Origin: Herbaspirillum sp. WKF16
Lineage (GTDB): Bacteria; Pseudomonadota; Gammaproteobacteria; Burkholderiales; Burkholderiaceae_D
DNA: 64,000 bases
Reading direction: 5' to 3'
Assembly: GCF_028993615.1 (NCBI RefSeq)
Contig: NZ_CP118632.1
Span: 3,162,001-3,226,000, forward strand
Made by a program: the position numbers and the translations under genes. Shown here piece by piece: positions 55,688 to 64,000 of this stretch. The notes beneath the pieces were generated by a model. It searched no databases, was not told the DNA's origin, and saw nothing but the letters and a program-made list of their open reading frames with translations. The stretch's first letter is position 1. Every line of letters starts with the position of its first letter.

Positions 55688-56821
55688 TCAAGCCGCCAGC
55701 GCCATCCCGCGCGACTTGCCCGAGCTCAGGTAACTGGCGATGGAATCCTGCGTGACCTCGCCCACGTAGCTGCCGTCGCCGCCGATGACCGGCATCCAGC
55801 TGGTGCTGTGCTTGTACATCTTGGAGAGCACCACGCGCAGGTTCTCGTCGGGCGCGGCGTTCATGGTGAACGGACGCACCTTTTCCTCGGCCACGCCGGC
55901 GCTGCCGCGCACGTCGCGGCGGGTCAGGTAGCCCACCGCGCGGTTGTCGGCGTCGGTGATGGTGAGGTAGCGCGCATCCTGGTCGTCCATCAGCGCCAGC
56001 GCCTCGTCGCAGGATACGTCCGGACGCGCGGTGGCGGGCGTGGTCGCGGCCTCGCCGGCGCGCACCAGCAGCAGGCGCTTCAAGGTATGGTCCTGGCCGA
56101 CGAAGGCGCCCACGAAGTCATCCTTGGGGCGCGCCAGCAAGGTGTCGGGATTGTCGAACTGCACCAGCTTGCCGGCGCGGAACACCGCCACCTTGTCGCC
56201 CAGCTTGATGGCTTCGTCGATGTCGTGGCTGACCATGATCACGGTCTTGTTCAGCTGGCGCTGCATCTGGAAGAACTCGTTCTGGATCGATTCGCGGTTG
56301 ATCGGGTCGACGGCGCCGAAGGGCTCGTCCATCAGCAGCACCGGCGCGTCCGCCGCCAGCGCGCGGATCACGCCGATGCGCTGCTGCTGGCCGCCCGACA
56401 GTTCGCGCGGATAGCGCTTCAGGAATTTCTTCGGATCCAGCGCCACCATGGCCATCAGCTCGGTGGCGCGCTCCTGGCAGCGCTTCTTGTCCCAGCCCAG
56501 CAGGCGCGGGACGATGGTGATGTTTTCCTCGATCGTCATGTTGGGGAACAGGCCGATCTGCTGGATCACGTAGCCGATATGGCGGCGCAGCTCGACCTCG
56601 TCGATGCCGGTAGTGTCTTCGCCGTTCAGCAGCACCCGCCCGGAGGTCGAGCGGATCAGGCGGTTGATCATCTTCAGCGTGGTGGTCTTGCCGCAGCCGG
56701 AGGGGCCGAGGAAGACGCAGATCTCGCCTTCGGCCACCTTCAGGCTGACGGAATCCACCGCCTTGACCTGGGTGCCGTCTTTTTGGGTGTAGGTCTTGCT
56801 CAGTTGGTCCAGTTCGATCAT
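55688..56821 (-). CDS. Osmoprotectant (glycine betaine/choline-type) ABC transporter ATPase with CBS domains
   Basis: A 377-residue ATPase of the OpuCA/YehX/ProV group. Walker A is GPSGCGKT (39-46), signature LSGGQQQR, Walker B VLLMDEPFGAVD. The C-terminus has two CBS domains (about 255-370: SCDEALALMDDQDARYLTITDADNR..., VVLSKMYKHSTSWMPVIGGDGSYVG), which in OpuA sense ionic strength. The start overlaps the preceding permease stop (ATGA). It is the last gene of the four-gene operon. Confidence 0.9.
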   Translation of the reverse strand: MIELDQLSKTYTQKDGTQVKAVDSVSLKVAEGEICVFLGPSGCGKTTTLKMINRLIRSTSGRVLLNGEDTTGIDEVELRRHIGYVIQQIGLFPNMTIEENITIVPRLLGWDKKRCQERATELMAMVALDPKKFLKRYPRELSGGQQQRIGVIRALAADAPVLLMDEPFGAVDPINRESIQNEFFQMQRQLNKTVIMVSHDIDEAIKLGDKVAVFRAGKLVQFDNPDTLLARPKDDFVGAFVGQDHTLKRLLLVRAGEAATTPATARPDVSCDEALALMDDQDARYLTITDADNRAVGYLTRRDVRGSAGVAEEKVRPFTMNAAPDENLRVVLSKMYKHSTSWMPVIGGDGSYVGEVTQDSIASYLSSGKSRGMALAA

Positions 56822-57468
56822 TTTTGCACTCCTTTCGGTGTCAGGATTTTCTGCAGTCGCTGCAGCAGGGTGTCGGCGATGATCGCCAGTACGCTGATCA
56901 TCACGGCGCCGACCACGAGTTTTTGCATGTTGCTCTGGCTGATGGCGTGCAGGATCAGCACGCCCAGCCCGCCGGCCCCGATCACGGCGGCGATCGCCAT
57001 CACGCCGATGTTCATCACCACGGCGGTGCGCACGCCGCCCAGGATCACCGGCACCGCCAGCGGCAGGTCCACCATGCGCAGGCGCTGCCAGAAGGTCATG
57101 CCGATGCCGATCCCGGCTTCCTTGATGCCGGCTTCGATGTTGTCCAGCGCGAGATACGTGTTGCGCATGATGGGCAGCAGCGAGTAGAGGAACACCGCGG
57201 TGATCGCCGGCAAGGGGCCGATGCCGGCGCCGAAGCGCGAGAACAGCGGGATCATCAGGCCGAACAGCGCGATCGACGGCACCGTCAGCACCACCGTGGC
57301 CAGGCCCATGAGCGGGCCGGCCAGCCAGCGCAGGCGCACGATCAGGATGCCCAGCGGCACGCCGATGACGATCGCCAGGCTGACCGCGATGCCCACCAGC
57401 TCCAGGTGCTGCAGCGTCAGTTCGAGGATGTTGCGCCAGTCGGATTGGAGGTAGTCGAAAAGATTCAT
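56818..57468 (-). CDS. Osmoprotectant ABC transporter permease (second)
   Basis: A 216-residue permease with five to six transmembrane segments. It has the binding-protein-dependent transport motif in NTYLALDNIEAGIKEAGIGIGMTFWQRLRMVDLPLAVPVILGGVRTAVVMNIG (in pieces: EAGIGIGMT, LPLAVPVILGGVRTA). The gene overlaps the ATPase gene and follows the binding-protein gene by 13 bases. Paired with the permease at 58460, as in OpuC/YehWY systems. Confidence 0.9.
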   Translation of the reverse strand: MNLFDYLQSDWRNILELTLQHLELVGIAVSLAIVIGVPLGILIVRLRWLAGPLMGLATVVLTVPSIALFGLMIPLFSRFGAGIGPLPAITAVFLYSLLPIMRNTYLALDNIEAGIKEAGIGIGMTFWQRLRMVDLPLAVPVILGGVRTAVVMNIGVMAIAAVIGAGGLGVLILHAISQSNMQKLVVGAVMISVLAIIADTLLQRLQKILTPKGVQK

Positions 57469-57481
57469 GTCGCCGCCCTCC

Positions 57482-58384
57482 TCAGATCAGACCGGATTCT
57501 TTGAGGAAGTCGGCGGCTACCTTACTTACCGGTTCCTGGTCGATGTCCACGCGCTTGTTCATCTCAGTCATCTTCCCGGTGTCGATCTTCGCGGCCAAGG
57601 CGTCGAGCTGCGCGGCCAACTCGGGATTCTTGTCGAGGATTTCCTTGCGCACCACCGGCGTTGCCTTATAGGGCGGGAAGAAGTTCTTGTCGTCTTCCAG
57701 CAGCTTCAGGTCGAAGCCCTTGATGCGGCCGTCGGACGCATAGGTCAGGCCGACGAACAGTTGCTCGTTCTTCAGCGCGGTATAGACCAGGCCTGGATCC
57801 ATCTGTTTGACCTCGGCGCGCCTGGTGCTGAAGTCATACAGCGCCTGCATCGGGCCCAGGCCGTCCGGGCGCGAGGCGAATTCGTAGTCCACGCCCATGA
57901 GCAGCGACTTGTCTTCACCGTTGAAACGCGCGGCGAGGTCGGAGAGCGTGTTAATGCCGTACTTCTCTGCGGTCTTGCGCGGCATGGCGAATGCATAAGT
58001 GTTGTTCAGGCCGGACTCATCCAGCCACACCAGGTTCTTGGGCGCATCCAGTTCCTTGACCTTGGCGTAGATCTGCTCGGGCGGCAGCTTGTCTTCGATG
58101 TGGTGGTACACGATCAGCGCGGTGCCGGTGTACTCCCAGACGATGTCGAGCTGACCGCTTTCCAGCGCCGAGCGCATCAACGTCGTGCCCAGGCCGCTCT
58201 TGAGCTCGGCGCCATAACCCTTGGCGCGCAGGTATTGCGCGGTCATGTCCGACAGGATCAGCTGCTCGGTGAAGTTCTTGCCGCCGACCACCAGGTCCTG
58301 GGCCCGGGCCTGGCCGGCGCCGAACATGGACAGGGCCATGGCCAGCGCACAGGCAAGGTATTTGGCGATGTGATGATTCGTCAT
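57482..58384 (-). CDS. Osmoprotectant ABC transporter substrate-binding protein (OsmF/OpuCC type)
   Basis: A 300-residue periplasmic binding protein. A signal peptide (HHIAKYLACALAMALSMFGAGQARAQ) is followed by VVGGKNFTEQLILSDMTAQYLRAKGYGAEL, the family mark, and later WEYTGTALIVYHHI and FVGLTYASDGRIKGFDLKLLEDD. Members bind glycine betaine, choline, carnitine or related quaternary amines. A Sec-cleaved form without lipobox is likely soluble. Third from the operon end. Confidence 0.9.
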   Translation of the reverse strand: MTNHHIAKYLACALAMALSMFGAGQARAQDLVVGGKNFTEQLILSDMTAQYLRAKGYGAELKSGLGTTLMRSALESGQLDIVWEYTGTALIVYHHIEDKLPPEQIYAKVKELDAPKNLVWLDESGLNNTYAFAMPRKTAEKYGINTLSDLAARFNGEDKSLLMGVDYEFASRPDGLGPMQALYDFSTRRAEVKQMDPGLVYTALKNEQLFVGLTYASDGRIKGFDLKLLEDDKNFFPPYKATPVVRKEILDKNPELAAQLDALAAKIDTGKMTEMNKRVDIDQEPVSKVAADFLKESGLI

Positions 58385-58459
58385 GCTTATCCTCTCTGCC
58401 GCTTCGCCTCGTGGGCGGCGGCCGTTCTTGTGATGGCGCAGGCGAGCTGCGCAAGCCGG

Positions 58460-59173
58460 TCAGGCGCGCAGGCCGCGACGGGCGAGATAGATGCCGGAGA
58501 GCGTTGTCACCAGCGCGTCCAGCATCAGCGCCAAGAGCGCGGTGGCGGCCGCGCCCAGCAGCAGCTGGCCGTGGTTGTTCAGGTAGATGCCGGGGAAGAT
58601 CAGGCCGCCCAGGCTCTCGCCGCCGATCAGCATCGACAGCGGCGCCGTGCCGACGTTGATCGCCAGCGCCGTGCGCACGCCGCCCACGATGATGGGCAAG
58701 GCGTTGGGCAACTCCACCCGCAACAGGATCTGGTATGGCTTCATGCCGATGCCGCGCGCCGCTTCCTTGAGCGAGGCCGGCACGTTCCTGAGCCCCTCGT
58801 AGGTGTTGCGCACGATGGGCAGCAGCGACGCCAGCCACAGCGCCAGGATGGTCGGCCAGTTGCCGATGCCGAAGAAGGCCAGCGCCAGCGCCAGCACGGC
58901 GATGGACGGGATGGTGTTGCCGATGTTGAAGACCTGGATGAAGCTCTCGGCGGTGCGCTGGGCCGAAGGCCGCGAGAGCGCGACGCCGGCCGGGATGCCG
59001 GCGGCCAGCGCCAGCGCCATCGAGCTGAAGACCAGCTCAAGGTGCTTGCCGGTGTAGTACACCAGGTCGCCCCGGTACTGCCGGATGACGTCGGGACCGA
59101 TCCACCAGACCAGTCCCGCGATGACCAGCGCAAAGCCGAGCGCGCCGGCGAAGACGTGACGAACACGTGTCAT
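58460..59173 (-). CDS. Osmoprotectant ABC transporter permease (first)
   Basis: A 237-residue permease (start ATG 59173 after GGGGG). The N-terminus has a transmembrane helix (HVFAGALGFALVIAGLVWW) before the five-helix core; NTYEGLRNVPASLKEAARGIGMKPYQILLRVELPNALPIIVGGVRTALAINVG (in pieces: LKEAARGIGM, LPNALPIIVGGVRTA) is the coupling loop. It is similar to the second permease. The gene heads the operon. The C-terminus ends with LARRGLRA. Confidence 0.88.
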   Translation of the reverse strand: MTRVRHVFAGALGFALVIAGLVWWIGPDVIRQYRGDLVYYTGKHLELVFSSMALALAAGIPAGVALSRPSAQRTAESFIQVFNIGNTIPSIAVLALALAFFGIGNWPTILALWLASLLPIVRNTYEGLRNVPASLKEAARGIGMKPYQILLRVELPNALPIIVGGVRTALAINVGTAPLSMLIGGESLGGLIFPGIYLNNHGQLLLGAAATALLALMLDALVTTLSGIYLARRGLRA

Positions 59174-59581
59174 GTTACCCCCTGTTGTTGGTATAGCCGG
59201 CACGACATGACGCCGCGACGACGGGTTCTGAGATTAAGTTTTAAAAGGTTCGCTCGCCCTCGTGTGGGCTAATCGTTTGGATGCGAACCGAAAGCTGCAG
59301 GGCAGCGATGAAACCGAAAAAATCGGCGATGGTGCGTACCGGACAGGGATGGGATCGTCGCTGAGGAGATCGCGCTGCCAGCCGGAATTTTTTGACAACC
59401 CGCTAAGGGGTCGGGAACTGCTGAGAGTCGTTGTTGAACAAGTTATGTCGCCAGGACAAACGATAGTTTAACGCAATCGCTTAATGAAGTCCAGCAATGT
59501 AGGAATTCGAATCCATAACCTGGAGATCTTAAGAGCTGAAATTAGTTCCCAAGCTCAAGTAAACGGGAGGATACACGCAAG
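59174..59581. other. Long gap upstream of the osmoprotectant operon, no gene seen
   Basis: A 463-base gap with the terminator below. It should hold the osmoprotectant operon promoter. The right half is visibly less GC-rich than its surroundings and contains AT-rich stretches. A 69-codon ORF at 59262 shows no family resemblance or ribosome binding site. It may be decayed sequence or a control region. Confidence 0.4.
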
Positions 59582-59603
59582 AAAAATACGCCGCAGCGCG
59601 GCG
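59582..59603 (-). terminator. Terminator of the DUF4197 gene
   Basis: Stem CGCCGC / GCGGCG with an AGC loop; the minus-strand reading ends in TATTTTTC. It lies 34 bases past the stop at 59637. Confidence 0.75.
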
Positions 59604-59636
59604 CCGGGCGGGTGTCGCCGGCCGGCGCCGCATGCC

Positions 59637-60335
59637 TTACTTGATCGCGCCGAACACCTTGCCGATGATGGCGCTGCCGCTGCCCACCGGGTCCTTGCGG
59701 ATCGCCTTTTCTTCCTCGCCGATCATCAGGAACAGGCCATCGAGCGCACGCTGGGTGACGTAGCCCTCGACCGTGCTCTGGTCGCCCGACACCAGGCCGG
59801 TCTTGGCGACCTGCCCCATGGTGGCGTTGTAGCGCGACGAGAGGCCGTTCTTGTCGGTGATCTTCTTGACGATGGGCAGGAACTTGGCGGCCAGGTCGCC
59901 CGAGGTCTTCTGGCGGAAGAAATCGGTTACCGAGGTGTCGCCGCCGGAGAGGATGTTCTTGGCATCGCTCACCGACATCGACTTCACGGCGTTGACCAGC
60001 AAGGGCTTGGCCATCGGCACCGCGGCCTCGGCGGCGTGGTTCATGTCGACCACCAGGTCGTCCACCTTCTGTCCCTGGCCGGTCATGCGGATCAGGGGCA
60101 TGGCTTGCTCCAGCGCGCCGGGCAGCTTGATCTTGACCTTGTCGTTGTTGAGGAAGCCGTTCTGCTGGCCCAGCTTGGCTACCGCGGTGTTGGCGCCCTT
60201 TTCCAGCGCCGCCTTCAGGCCGCTGGTGGCCTCCTGGTTGCTGATGTCGGACAGGGAAAAGGCAAAGGCGGAACAGCTCGCCAACAGGAAGGCGCCAAGG
60301 GCGACGCGGCGCAGCGGGGAGGAAATCGTGGGCAT
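59637..60335 (-). CDS. DUF4197 secreted protein
   Basis: A 232-residue protein. A signal peptide (RRVALGAFLLASCSAFA) precedes a helical domain with FSLSDISNQEATSGLKAALEKGANTAVAKLGQQNGFLNN (in pieces: SGLKAALEKGA, GFLNN), and LVSGDQSTVEGYVTQRALDGLFLMIGEEEKAIRKDPVGSGSAIIGKVFG (pieces: ALDGLFLMIGEEE, IRKDP), the DUF4197 pattern. No known function; likely periplasmic or a lipoprotein-like soluble domain. Confidence 0.85.
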   Translation of the reverse strand: MPTISSPLRRVALGAFLLASCSAFAFSLSDISNQEATSGLKAALEKGANTAVAKLGQQNGFLNNDKVKIKLPGALEQAMPLIRMTGQGQKVDDLVVDMNHAAEAAVPMAKPLLVNAVKSMSVSDAKNILSGGDTSVTDFFRQKTSGDLAAKFLPIVKKITDKNGLSSRYNATMGQVAKTGLVSGDQSTVEGYVTQRALDGLFLMIGEEEKAIRKDPVGSGSAIIGKVFGAIK

Positions 60336-60444
60336 GGGAACTCCGTTCGGTGAAGAGGCGGCGCCGTCGAACCGGGGCGCCGCTGCGATGATACCGGGCT
60401 TGGACGGTCCGGGCCAAACCTGGTTCGCCCCGACCGCCTTTTGC

Positions 60445-61887
60445 TTACTTGCCTTGCGAAAGTTCGAGGCCGGCGTTGCGCGGCAGCTTGCCGCTGACCG
60501 GCACCGAGGCGATCGAGAACAGGCCGATCACCAGGAAGGCCGGCCAGAAGTCGGCCTCGACGATGGTGGCATGGCCCTGCAGGTGGTTCGACCATTGCAG
60601 CACCAGGCCGGCGATGGTCACGCCCATGCCCAGCGAAAGCTGCTGGATCACGCTGGCCAGGCTGGTGACGCGGCCGGCGTCGCGGTTGTCGATGTCGGCG
60701 TAGGCGATCGAGTTCAGGCAGGTGAACTGCAGCGCCGGGAACACGCCGCCCATCAGCACAATCAGGGCGATCAGCAGGAACGGCATGTGGATGCTGAACA
60801 CCCCGTAGGCGGCCAGGGCGATGCCGGCGAACACGGCATTGACCATCAGCACCGTGCGAAAGCCGTAGCGGCGCAGCACCTTGGTGGCGATCAGGCGCAT
60901 GAAGAGCGAGCCGAAGGCCGAGGCGCAGGTGATCATCCCGGCCTGGAAGGCGGTCATGCCCAGGCCCTCCTGCAGCGCCAGCGGCAGCAGGAACGGCACC
61001 GCCCCCAGGCCGATGCGAAACAGCGAGCCGCCCACCACGCTGGCGTGCAGCGTGGGTATGCGCAGCAGGCGGAAGTCCAGCAACGGGAATTCGATCTGGG
61101 TCGAATGGCGGTAGTACATGGCCAGCGCGATGGCGCCGATGGAACACATGGCGATCGGGGTGGCGCCATCCACCAGGTTGCTGCCGAACAGCGATAGGCC
61201 CAGCATGATCATGGCCGCGCCCACCGAGGTCAGCACGAAGCCCTTCACGTCCAGCGGGGCAGGATCGTCTTCGGTGAAATTCTGGATATAGCGGCCGGCC
61301 AGGTAAAGGCCGAGGAAGCAGAACGGGATGTTGATCAGGAACACCCAGCGCCAGTGGAAATAGGTGGTGATGAAGCCGCCCAGGAGCGGCCCGACCACCG
61401 GCCCCATCAAGGCCGGCAGCGTCAGGTAGCTGACCGCCTTGACCAGCTCGGACTTGTCCACCGAGCGCGCGATGATGACGCGCCCCACCGGCACCATCAT
61501 GGCGCCGCCGATGCCCTGCAGGAAGCGCGCCGCCACGAAGGTCACCAGCGAGCCCGAGACCGCGCACAGCACCGAGCCGGTCATGAACACGATCATCGCC
61601 GCGCTGAACACCTTGCGCGCCCCAAGCTTGTCGGCCATCCAGCCGGAGATCGGAATGAACACGCCGAGCGCCGCGACATAGGCGGTCATGGCCAGCTTGA
61701 GGGTGATCGGATCCTGGTTGAGGTCGCGCGCCAGCGCGGGAAGCGAGGTGGCCAGGACCGTGGCGTCCATGTTTTCCATGAACAGCGCACAGCCCACGAT
61801 GAGCGGGATGAGCAGCGAAGGTCGCACGATTGCAACGGATTGGCTAGTGAAGCGGTGGAATTGGCGAAGGAGGTCTGCGCCTCCCAT
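60445..61887 (-). CDS. MFS multidrug-type exporter, DHA2 family
   Basis: A 480-residue 14-helix transporter of the drug:H+ antiporter family 2. The N-terminal motif FMENMDATVLATSLPALARDL carries the D-acid used in drug antiporters; motif A (GWMADKLGARKVF) and motif C-like GPLLGGFI are visible. An AraC-type regulator gene lies 55 bases upstream on the same strand, so the regulator may drive it. Substrate unknown. Start at ATG 61887; a later start cannot be excluded. Confidence 0.88.
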   Translation of the reverse strand: MGGADLLRQFHRFTSQSVAIVRPSLLIPLIVGCALFMENMDATVLATSLPALARDLNQDPITLKLAMTAYVAALGVFIPISGWMADKLGARKVFSAAMIVFMTGSVLCAVSGSLVTFVAARFLQGIGGAMMVPVGRVIIARSVDKSELVKAVSYLTLPALMGPVVGPLLGGFITTYFHWRWVFLINIPFCFLGLYLAGRYIQNFTEDDPAPLDVKGFVLTSVGAAMIMLGLSLFGSNLVDGATPIAMCSIGAIALAMYYRHSTQIEFPLLDFRLLRIPTLHASVVGGSLFRIGLGAVPFLLPLALQEGLGMTAFQAGMITCASAFGSLFMRLIATKVLRRYGFRTVLMVNAVFAGIALAAYGVFSIHMPFLLIALIVLMGGVFPALQFTCLNSIAYADIDNRDAGRVTSLASVIQQLSLGMGVTIAGLVLQWSNHLQGHATIVEADFWPAFLVIGLFSIASVPVSGKLPRNAGLELSQGK

Positions 61888-61942
61888 CAGCCCGACAGTT
61901 TACACCAGTTGGCCTTTCCCTGCGGGAAGACCCGCGGCGCGC

Positions 61943-62734
61943 TCACGCCGGCGCCGGCTCGCCGTTCCTGAAAAAGCGGCTGGGCACGCTGCCGAAATGC
62001 TTGCGAAACACGGCGGCGAAGGCGCTCTGGCTGGTATAGCCATGCGCCAGCGCGACATCGATCACCTTGTCGCCGCGCGCCAGTTGCTCCAGCGCCAGCA
62101 GCAACCGCGCCTGCTGGCGCCAGTGGCCGAAGCGCATCCCGGTGCCGGCCAGGAAACGGCGATGGAAGGTGCGGGTGGCGATGCCCAGGCCGGCCGCCAG
62201 CGCCTCCACCGTTGCCGCCTGGTCGGGCTCGCGCATCAGGTCCTCGCAGATGATGCGCAGGCCGGGCTCGGACGGCAACGGCAAGTACAGGGGCAGCACC
62301 GGCACCGTGCGCAGCTCCAGCACCAGCAATCGCAGCAGATGCCAGGCGCGCGAGTCCGGCTCCAGTCGCGCCCCCAGTCCGAGGCCGACCGCCGAGACGA
62401 TCAGCTCCCGCAGCAACGGCGGGATGTCCAGCACGCAGCTGCGCGTCGGCAGGTTCGGCAACTCGGGCGTGTTAATGAAGACGGTGCGCATCTTGACGTC
62501 GCCGCGCATGCGCACCTGGTGTTCCACATCCGGTTGCAGCCAGACGCCGCGCGTGGGCGGCACCACCCAGCGGCCGTCGACGGTCTCTACGCACAGCACA
62601 CCCTCGATGGCGTACAGCAGCTGGGCGTGCGGATGGCGGTGCGGCGGGATCACATGGCCGTGCGGGTAATCGATGGCCAACGCGCCGCAGGGCGCATTGG
62701 CGGCGATCAGGTTCTGGTAGTCGGAGCTGTCCAC
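61943..62734 (-). CDS. AraC-family transcriptional regulator with cupin domain
   Basis: A 263-residue regulator, start GTG 62734 after AAGG. An N-terminal cupin (about 15-105: GHVIPPHRHPHAQLLYAIEGVLCVETVDGRWVVPPTRGVWLQPDVEHQV, in pieces) is followed by an AraC DNA-binding domain (about 165-260, TVEALAAGLGIATRTFHRRFLAGTGMRF... IDVALAHGYTSQSAFAAVFRKHFGSVPSRFF). It is divergent from an EamA transporter and upstream of an MFS gene, either of which it could control. Confidence 0.9.
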   Translation of the reverse strand: MDSSDYQNLIAANAPCGALAIDYPHGHVIPPHRHPHAQLLYAIEGVLCVETVDGRWVVPPTRGVWLQPDVEHQVRMRGDVKMRTVFINTPELPNLPTRSCVLDIPPLLRELIVSAVGLGLGARLEPDSRAWHLLRLLVLELRTVPVLPLYLPLPSEPGLRIICEDLMREPDQAATVEALAAGLGIATRTFHRRFLAGTGMRFGHWRQQARLLLALEQLARGDKVIDVALAHGYTSQSAFAAVFRKHFGSVPSRFFRNGEPAPA

Positions 62735-62911
62735 GTAAGGCCTTCGCGCCGGCCTTTCACAGGCCGTGTCACTTTCAAGACAAACAACGACATCTTAGCA
62801 CGCGAGCGCCAGGCAGAAGACAGGCAGGATGGCATGCGATGGCCCCTCGCCGCGCGCGGGCCGTCATCTCATCGACCGCTTCTTTTCCTTTTTCGTCCTT
62901 TCCCGACCGCC

Positions 62912-63826
62912 ATGCCATTGACCTCTTATCTCTATCCCTTCCTCGCCATCGTGCTGTGGGCCGGCAACGTCATCGTCTCCAAGCTGGCCGCCTCGGCCAT
63001 CTCGCCGGTGGCCATCACCTTCTATCGCCTGATCCTGCTGCTGGCGCTGATGAGCCCCTTCGTGCTCAAGCCGCTGTGGAACAACCGCGCGCTGATCCGC
63101 CGCCACTGGTGGAAACTGGCGCTGTCGGGCCTGCTGGCGATGGCCTTCTTCCAGAGCCTGTCCTACCGCGCCGCCGAAAGCACCACCGCCACCAACATGG
63201 CCATCGTGACCGCGCTCATTCCGCTGCTCACCGCCCTGCTCTCGGTGCTGGTGCTGGGCGAAGCGGTGACGCTGGGCATGGCCGCGGGCGGCGTGCTGTC
63301 CTTTGCGGGATTGCTGTATCTGGTGGGACAAGGCGACATGTCGCAGGCGCTGCGCGGCGGCGTGCATGCCGGCGACGCGCTCATGCTGCTGGCGGCGCTC
63401 TCATACTCGCTGTATGGCGTGCTGCTGAAGTACTGGAAGCTCAGTGTGCCGGCCTGGCAAGCGATCTACGTGCAAGCCATCGCGGGCCTGGCCTTCATGC
63501 TGCCGCAATTCCTGCTGCTGCCTGCCGGCGCCGCGACGCTGGACGCGCGCACGCTGCCGCTGATCGGCTACTCGGGCATCGGTTCGTCGATTCTGCTGTC
63601 CTACCTCTGGATCGAGGGCGTCAAACGGCTCGGGCCGAGCCGCTGCAGCATCTTCATCAACCTGCTGCCGGTGCTGACGGCGGGCTGTGCGATCGCCTGG
63701 CTGCACGAGGAGATGCATGCCTACCACCTGATCGGCGGCGGCGTCAGCCTGGCCGGGGTGCTGTTGACGCAGATGGTGCAACGGCCGCTGCTGGGTGCGC
63801 GCCGCACGCCGGCCACGCGCGCCTGA
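62912..63826 (+). CDS. EamA/DMT-family transporter
   Basis: A 304-residue transporter with ten transmembrane helices in two EamA halves (about 5-135 and 150-290). The first half begins SYLYPFLAIVLWAGNVIVSKLAA and contains SYRAAESTTATNMAIVTALIPLLTALLSVL; the second holds WKLSVPAWQAIYVQAI and GYSGIGSSILLSYLWIEGVKRLGPSRCSIFINLLPV. Start at ATG 62912. Substrates of the family include amino acids and metabolites. It is divergent from the AraC-type regulator. Confidence 0.9.
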   Translation: MPLTSYLYPFLAIVLWAGNVIVSKLAASAISPVAITFYRLILLLALMSPFVLKPLWNNRALIRRHWWKLALSGLLAMAFFQSLSYRAAESTTATNMAIVTALIPLLTALLSVLVLGEAVTLGMAAGGVLSFAGLLYLVGQGDMSQALRGGVHAGDALMLLAALSYSLYGVLLKYWKLSVPAWQAIYVQAIAGLAFMLPQFLLLPAGAATLDARTLPLIGYSGIGSSILLSYLWIEGVKRLGPSRCSIFINLLPVLTAGCAIAWLHEEMHAYHLIGGGVSLAGVLLTQMVQRPLLGARRTPATRA

Positions 63827-63942
63827 GAGGAACCAACCGGGCGCATCCGCACTCTGGGCATGTGCACCCGGCGGCGCGGCAGTGGCGACACTGTCATGCC
63901 GCCGGCCAAACAACACACATCACATCGCACAGAGGAGCCTCG

Positions 63943-64000
63943 ATGACCAACGATACCCACAGCAAAACCCTGGGCTACCTGCTCTGGATCTTCGGATTCA
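63943..64000 (+). CDS. TM2-type membrane protein (5' end only)
   Basis: The first 19 codons (MTNDTHSKTLGYLLWIFGF) are in the window, starting at an ATG behind the strong AGAGGAG. The SKTLGYLLWIFGF opening resembles small TM2-domain proteins found in betaproteobacteria. Only the first segment is visible, so the call is tentative. Confidence 0.55.
   Translation, partial: MTNDTHSKTLGYLLWIFGF

Noticed and set aside
59262..59471. A 69-codon plus-strand ORF in the gap before the osmoprotectant operon.
   Set aside because: No ribosome binding site, no family resemblance and no neighbours on the same strand.

Overview
The window is a GC-rich, gene-dense bacterial chromosome segment with no rRNA, IS element, transposase, phage gene or CRISPR array. 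Gene content and order fit a betaproteobacterium of the Burkholderiales, most likely Oxalobacteraceae and Herbaspirillum-like. Markers are tpiA-secG-tRNA-Leu-nuoABC, rpsO-pnp, ilvBHC close to psd-pssA, trmJ divergent from suhB, and a sigma factor followed by DUF3619 and DUF3106 genes. The genus is inferred from memory of these families, not from a search.

Layout. 1-2415 (minus): start of the complex I operon, tRNA-Leu(GAG), secG and tpiA. 2501-9726: quinone oxidoreductase, MarR-type regulator, then a 5-oxoproline module (pxpB-pxpC-pxpA, DUF969/DUF979 transporter pair, DUF2891 protein); the transporter genes carry a near-perfect sigma-54 promoter. 9846-14166 (minus): type II NADH dehydrogenase, pnp, rpsO. 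14372-14896: a BamE-like lipoprotein. 14980-21738: two divergent operons around an RpiR regulator. One strand has rpiR, an N-acyl-D-amino-acid deacylase, ridA and gntP; the other has a fold-type III PLP deaminase and a KDG-type kinase. Together they look like a route for (N-acetyl-)D-glucosaminate or a similar amino sugar acid. 21773-27886: TPR-methyltransferase, MocR regulator, small DUF2917-like protein, diguanylate cyclase, hydrolase. 27954-29458: two paralogous Ala-rich proteins of unknown function.

29658-36603 (minus) holds phospholipid synthesis (pssA, psd) and branched-chain amino acid synthesis (ilvBHC), separated by two envelope proteins and REP-like repeats. 37151-40703 (plus) is an ECF sigma factor with DUF3619, DUF3106, RDD and lipase genes. 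40769-47898 is mixed housekeeping: lipoprotein, DUF455, gamma carbonic anhydrase-like, hslO, rsuA, trmJ, suhB, VOC protein, hydrolase. 48072-53234 is a Fur-type, sigma-factor-controlled ferric uptake cassette (FecI/FecR/TonB receptor with STN domain/PepSY protein). 53395-55464: RhlE helicase and a GNAT acetyltransferase. 55688-59173 (minus): a four-gene OpuC/YehWXYZ-like osmoprotectant ABC transporter. 59637-64000: DUF4197 protein, MFS exporter, AraC regulator, EamA transporter and the start of a TM2-type protein.

Most notable: the candidate amino-sugar-acid operons; the sigma-54 promoter before the 5-oxoproline transporter; a hairpin that would mask the ribosome binding site of the diguanylate cyclase gene; three Fur-box-like sites, one before nuoA; and the Ala-rich paralogue pair.
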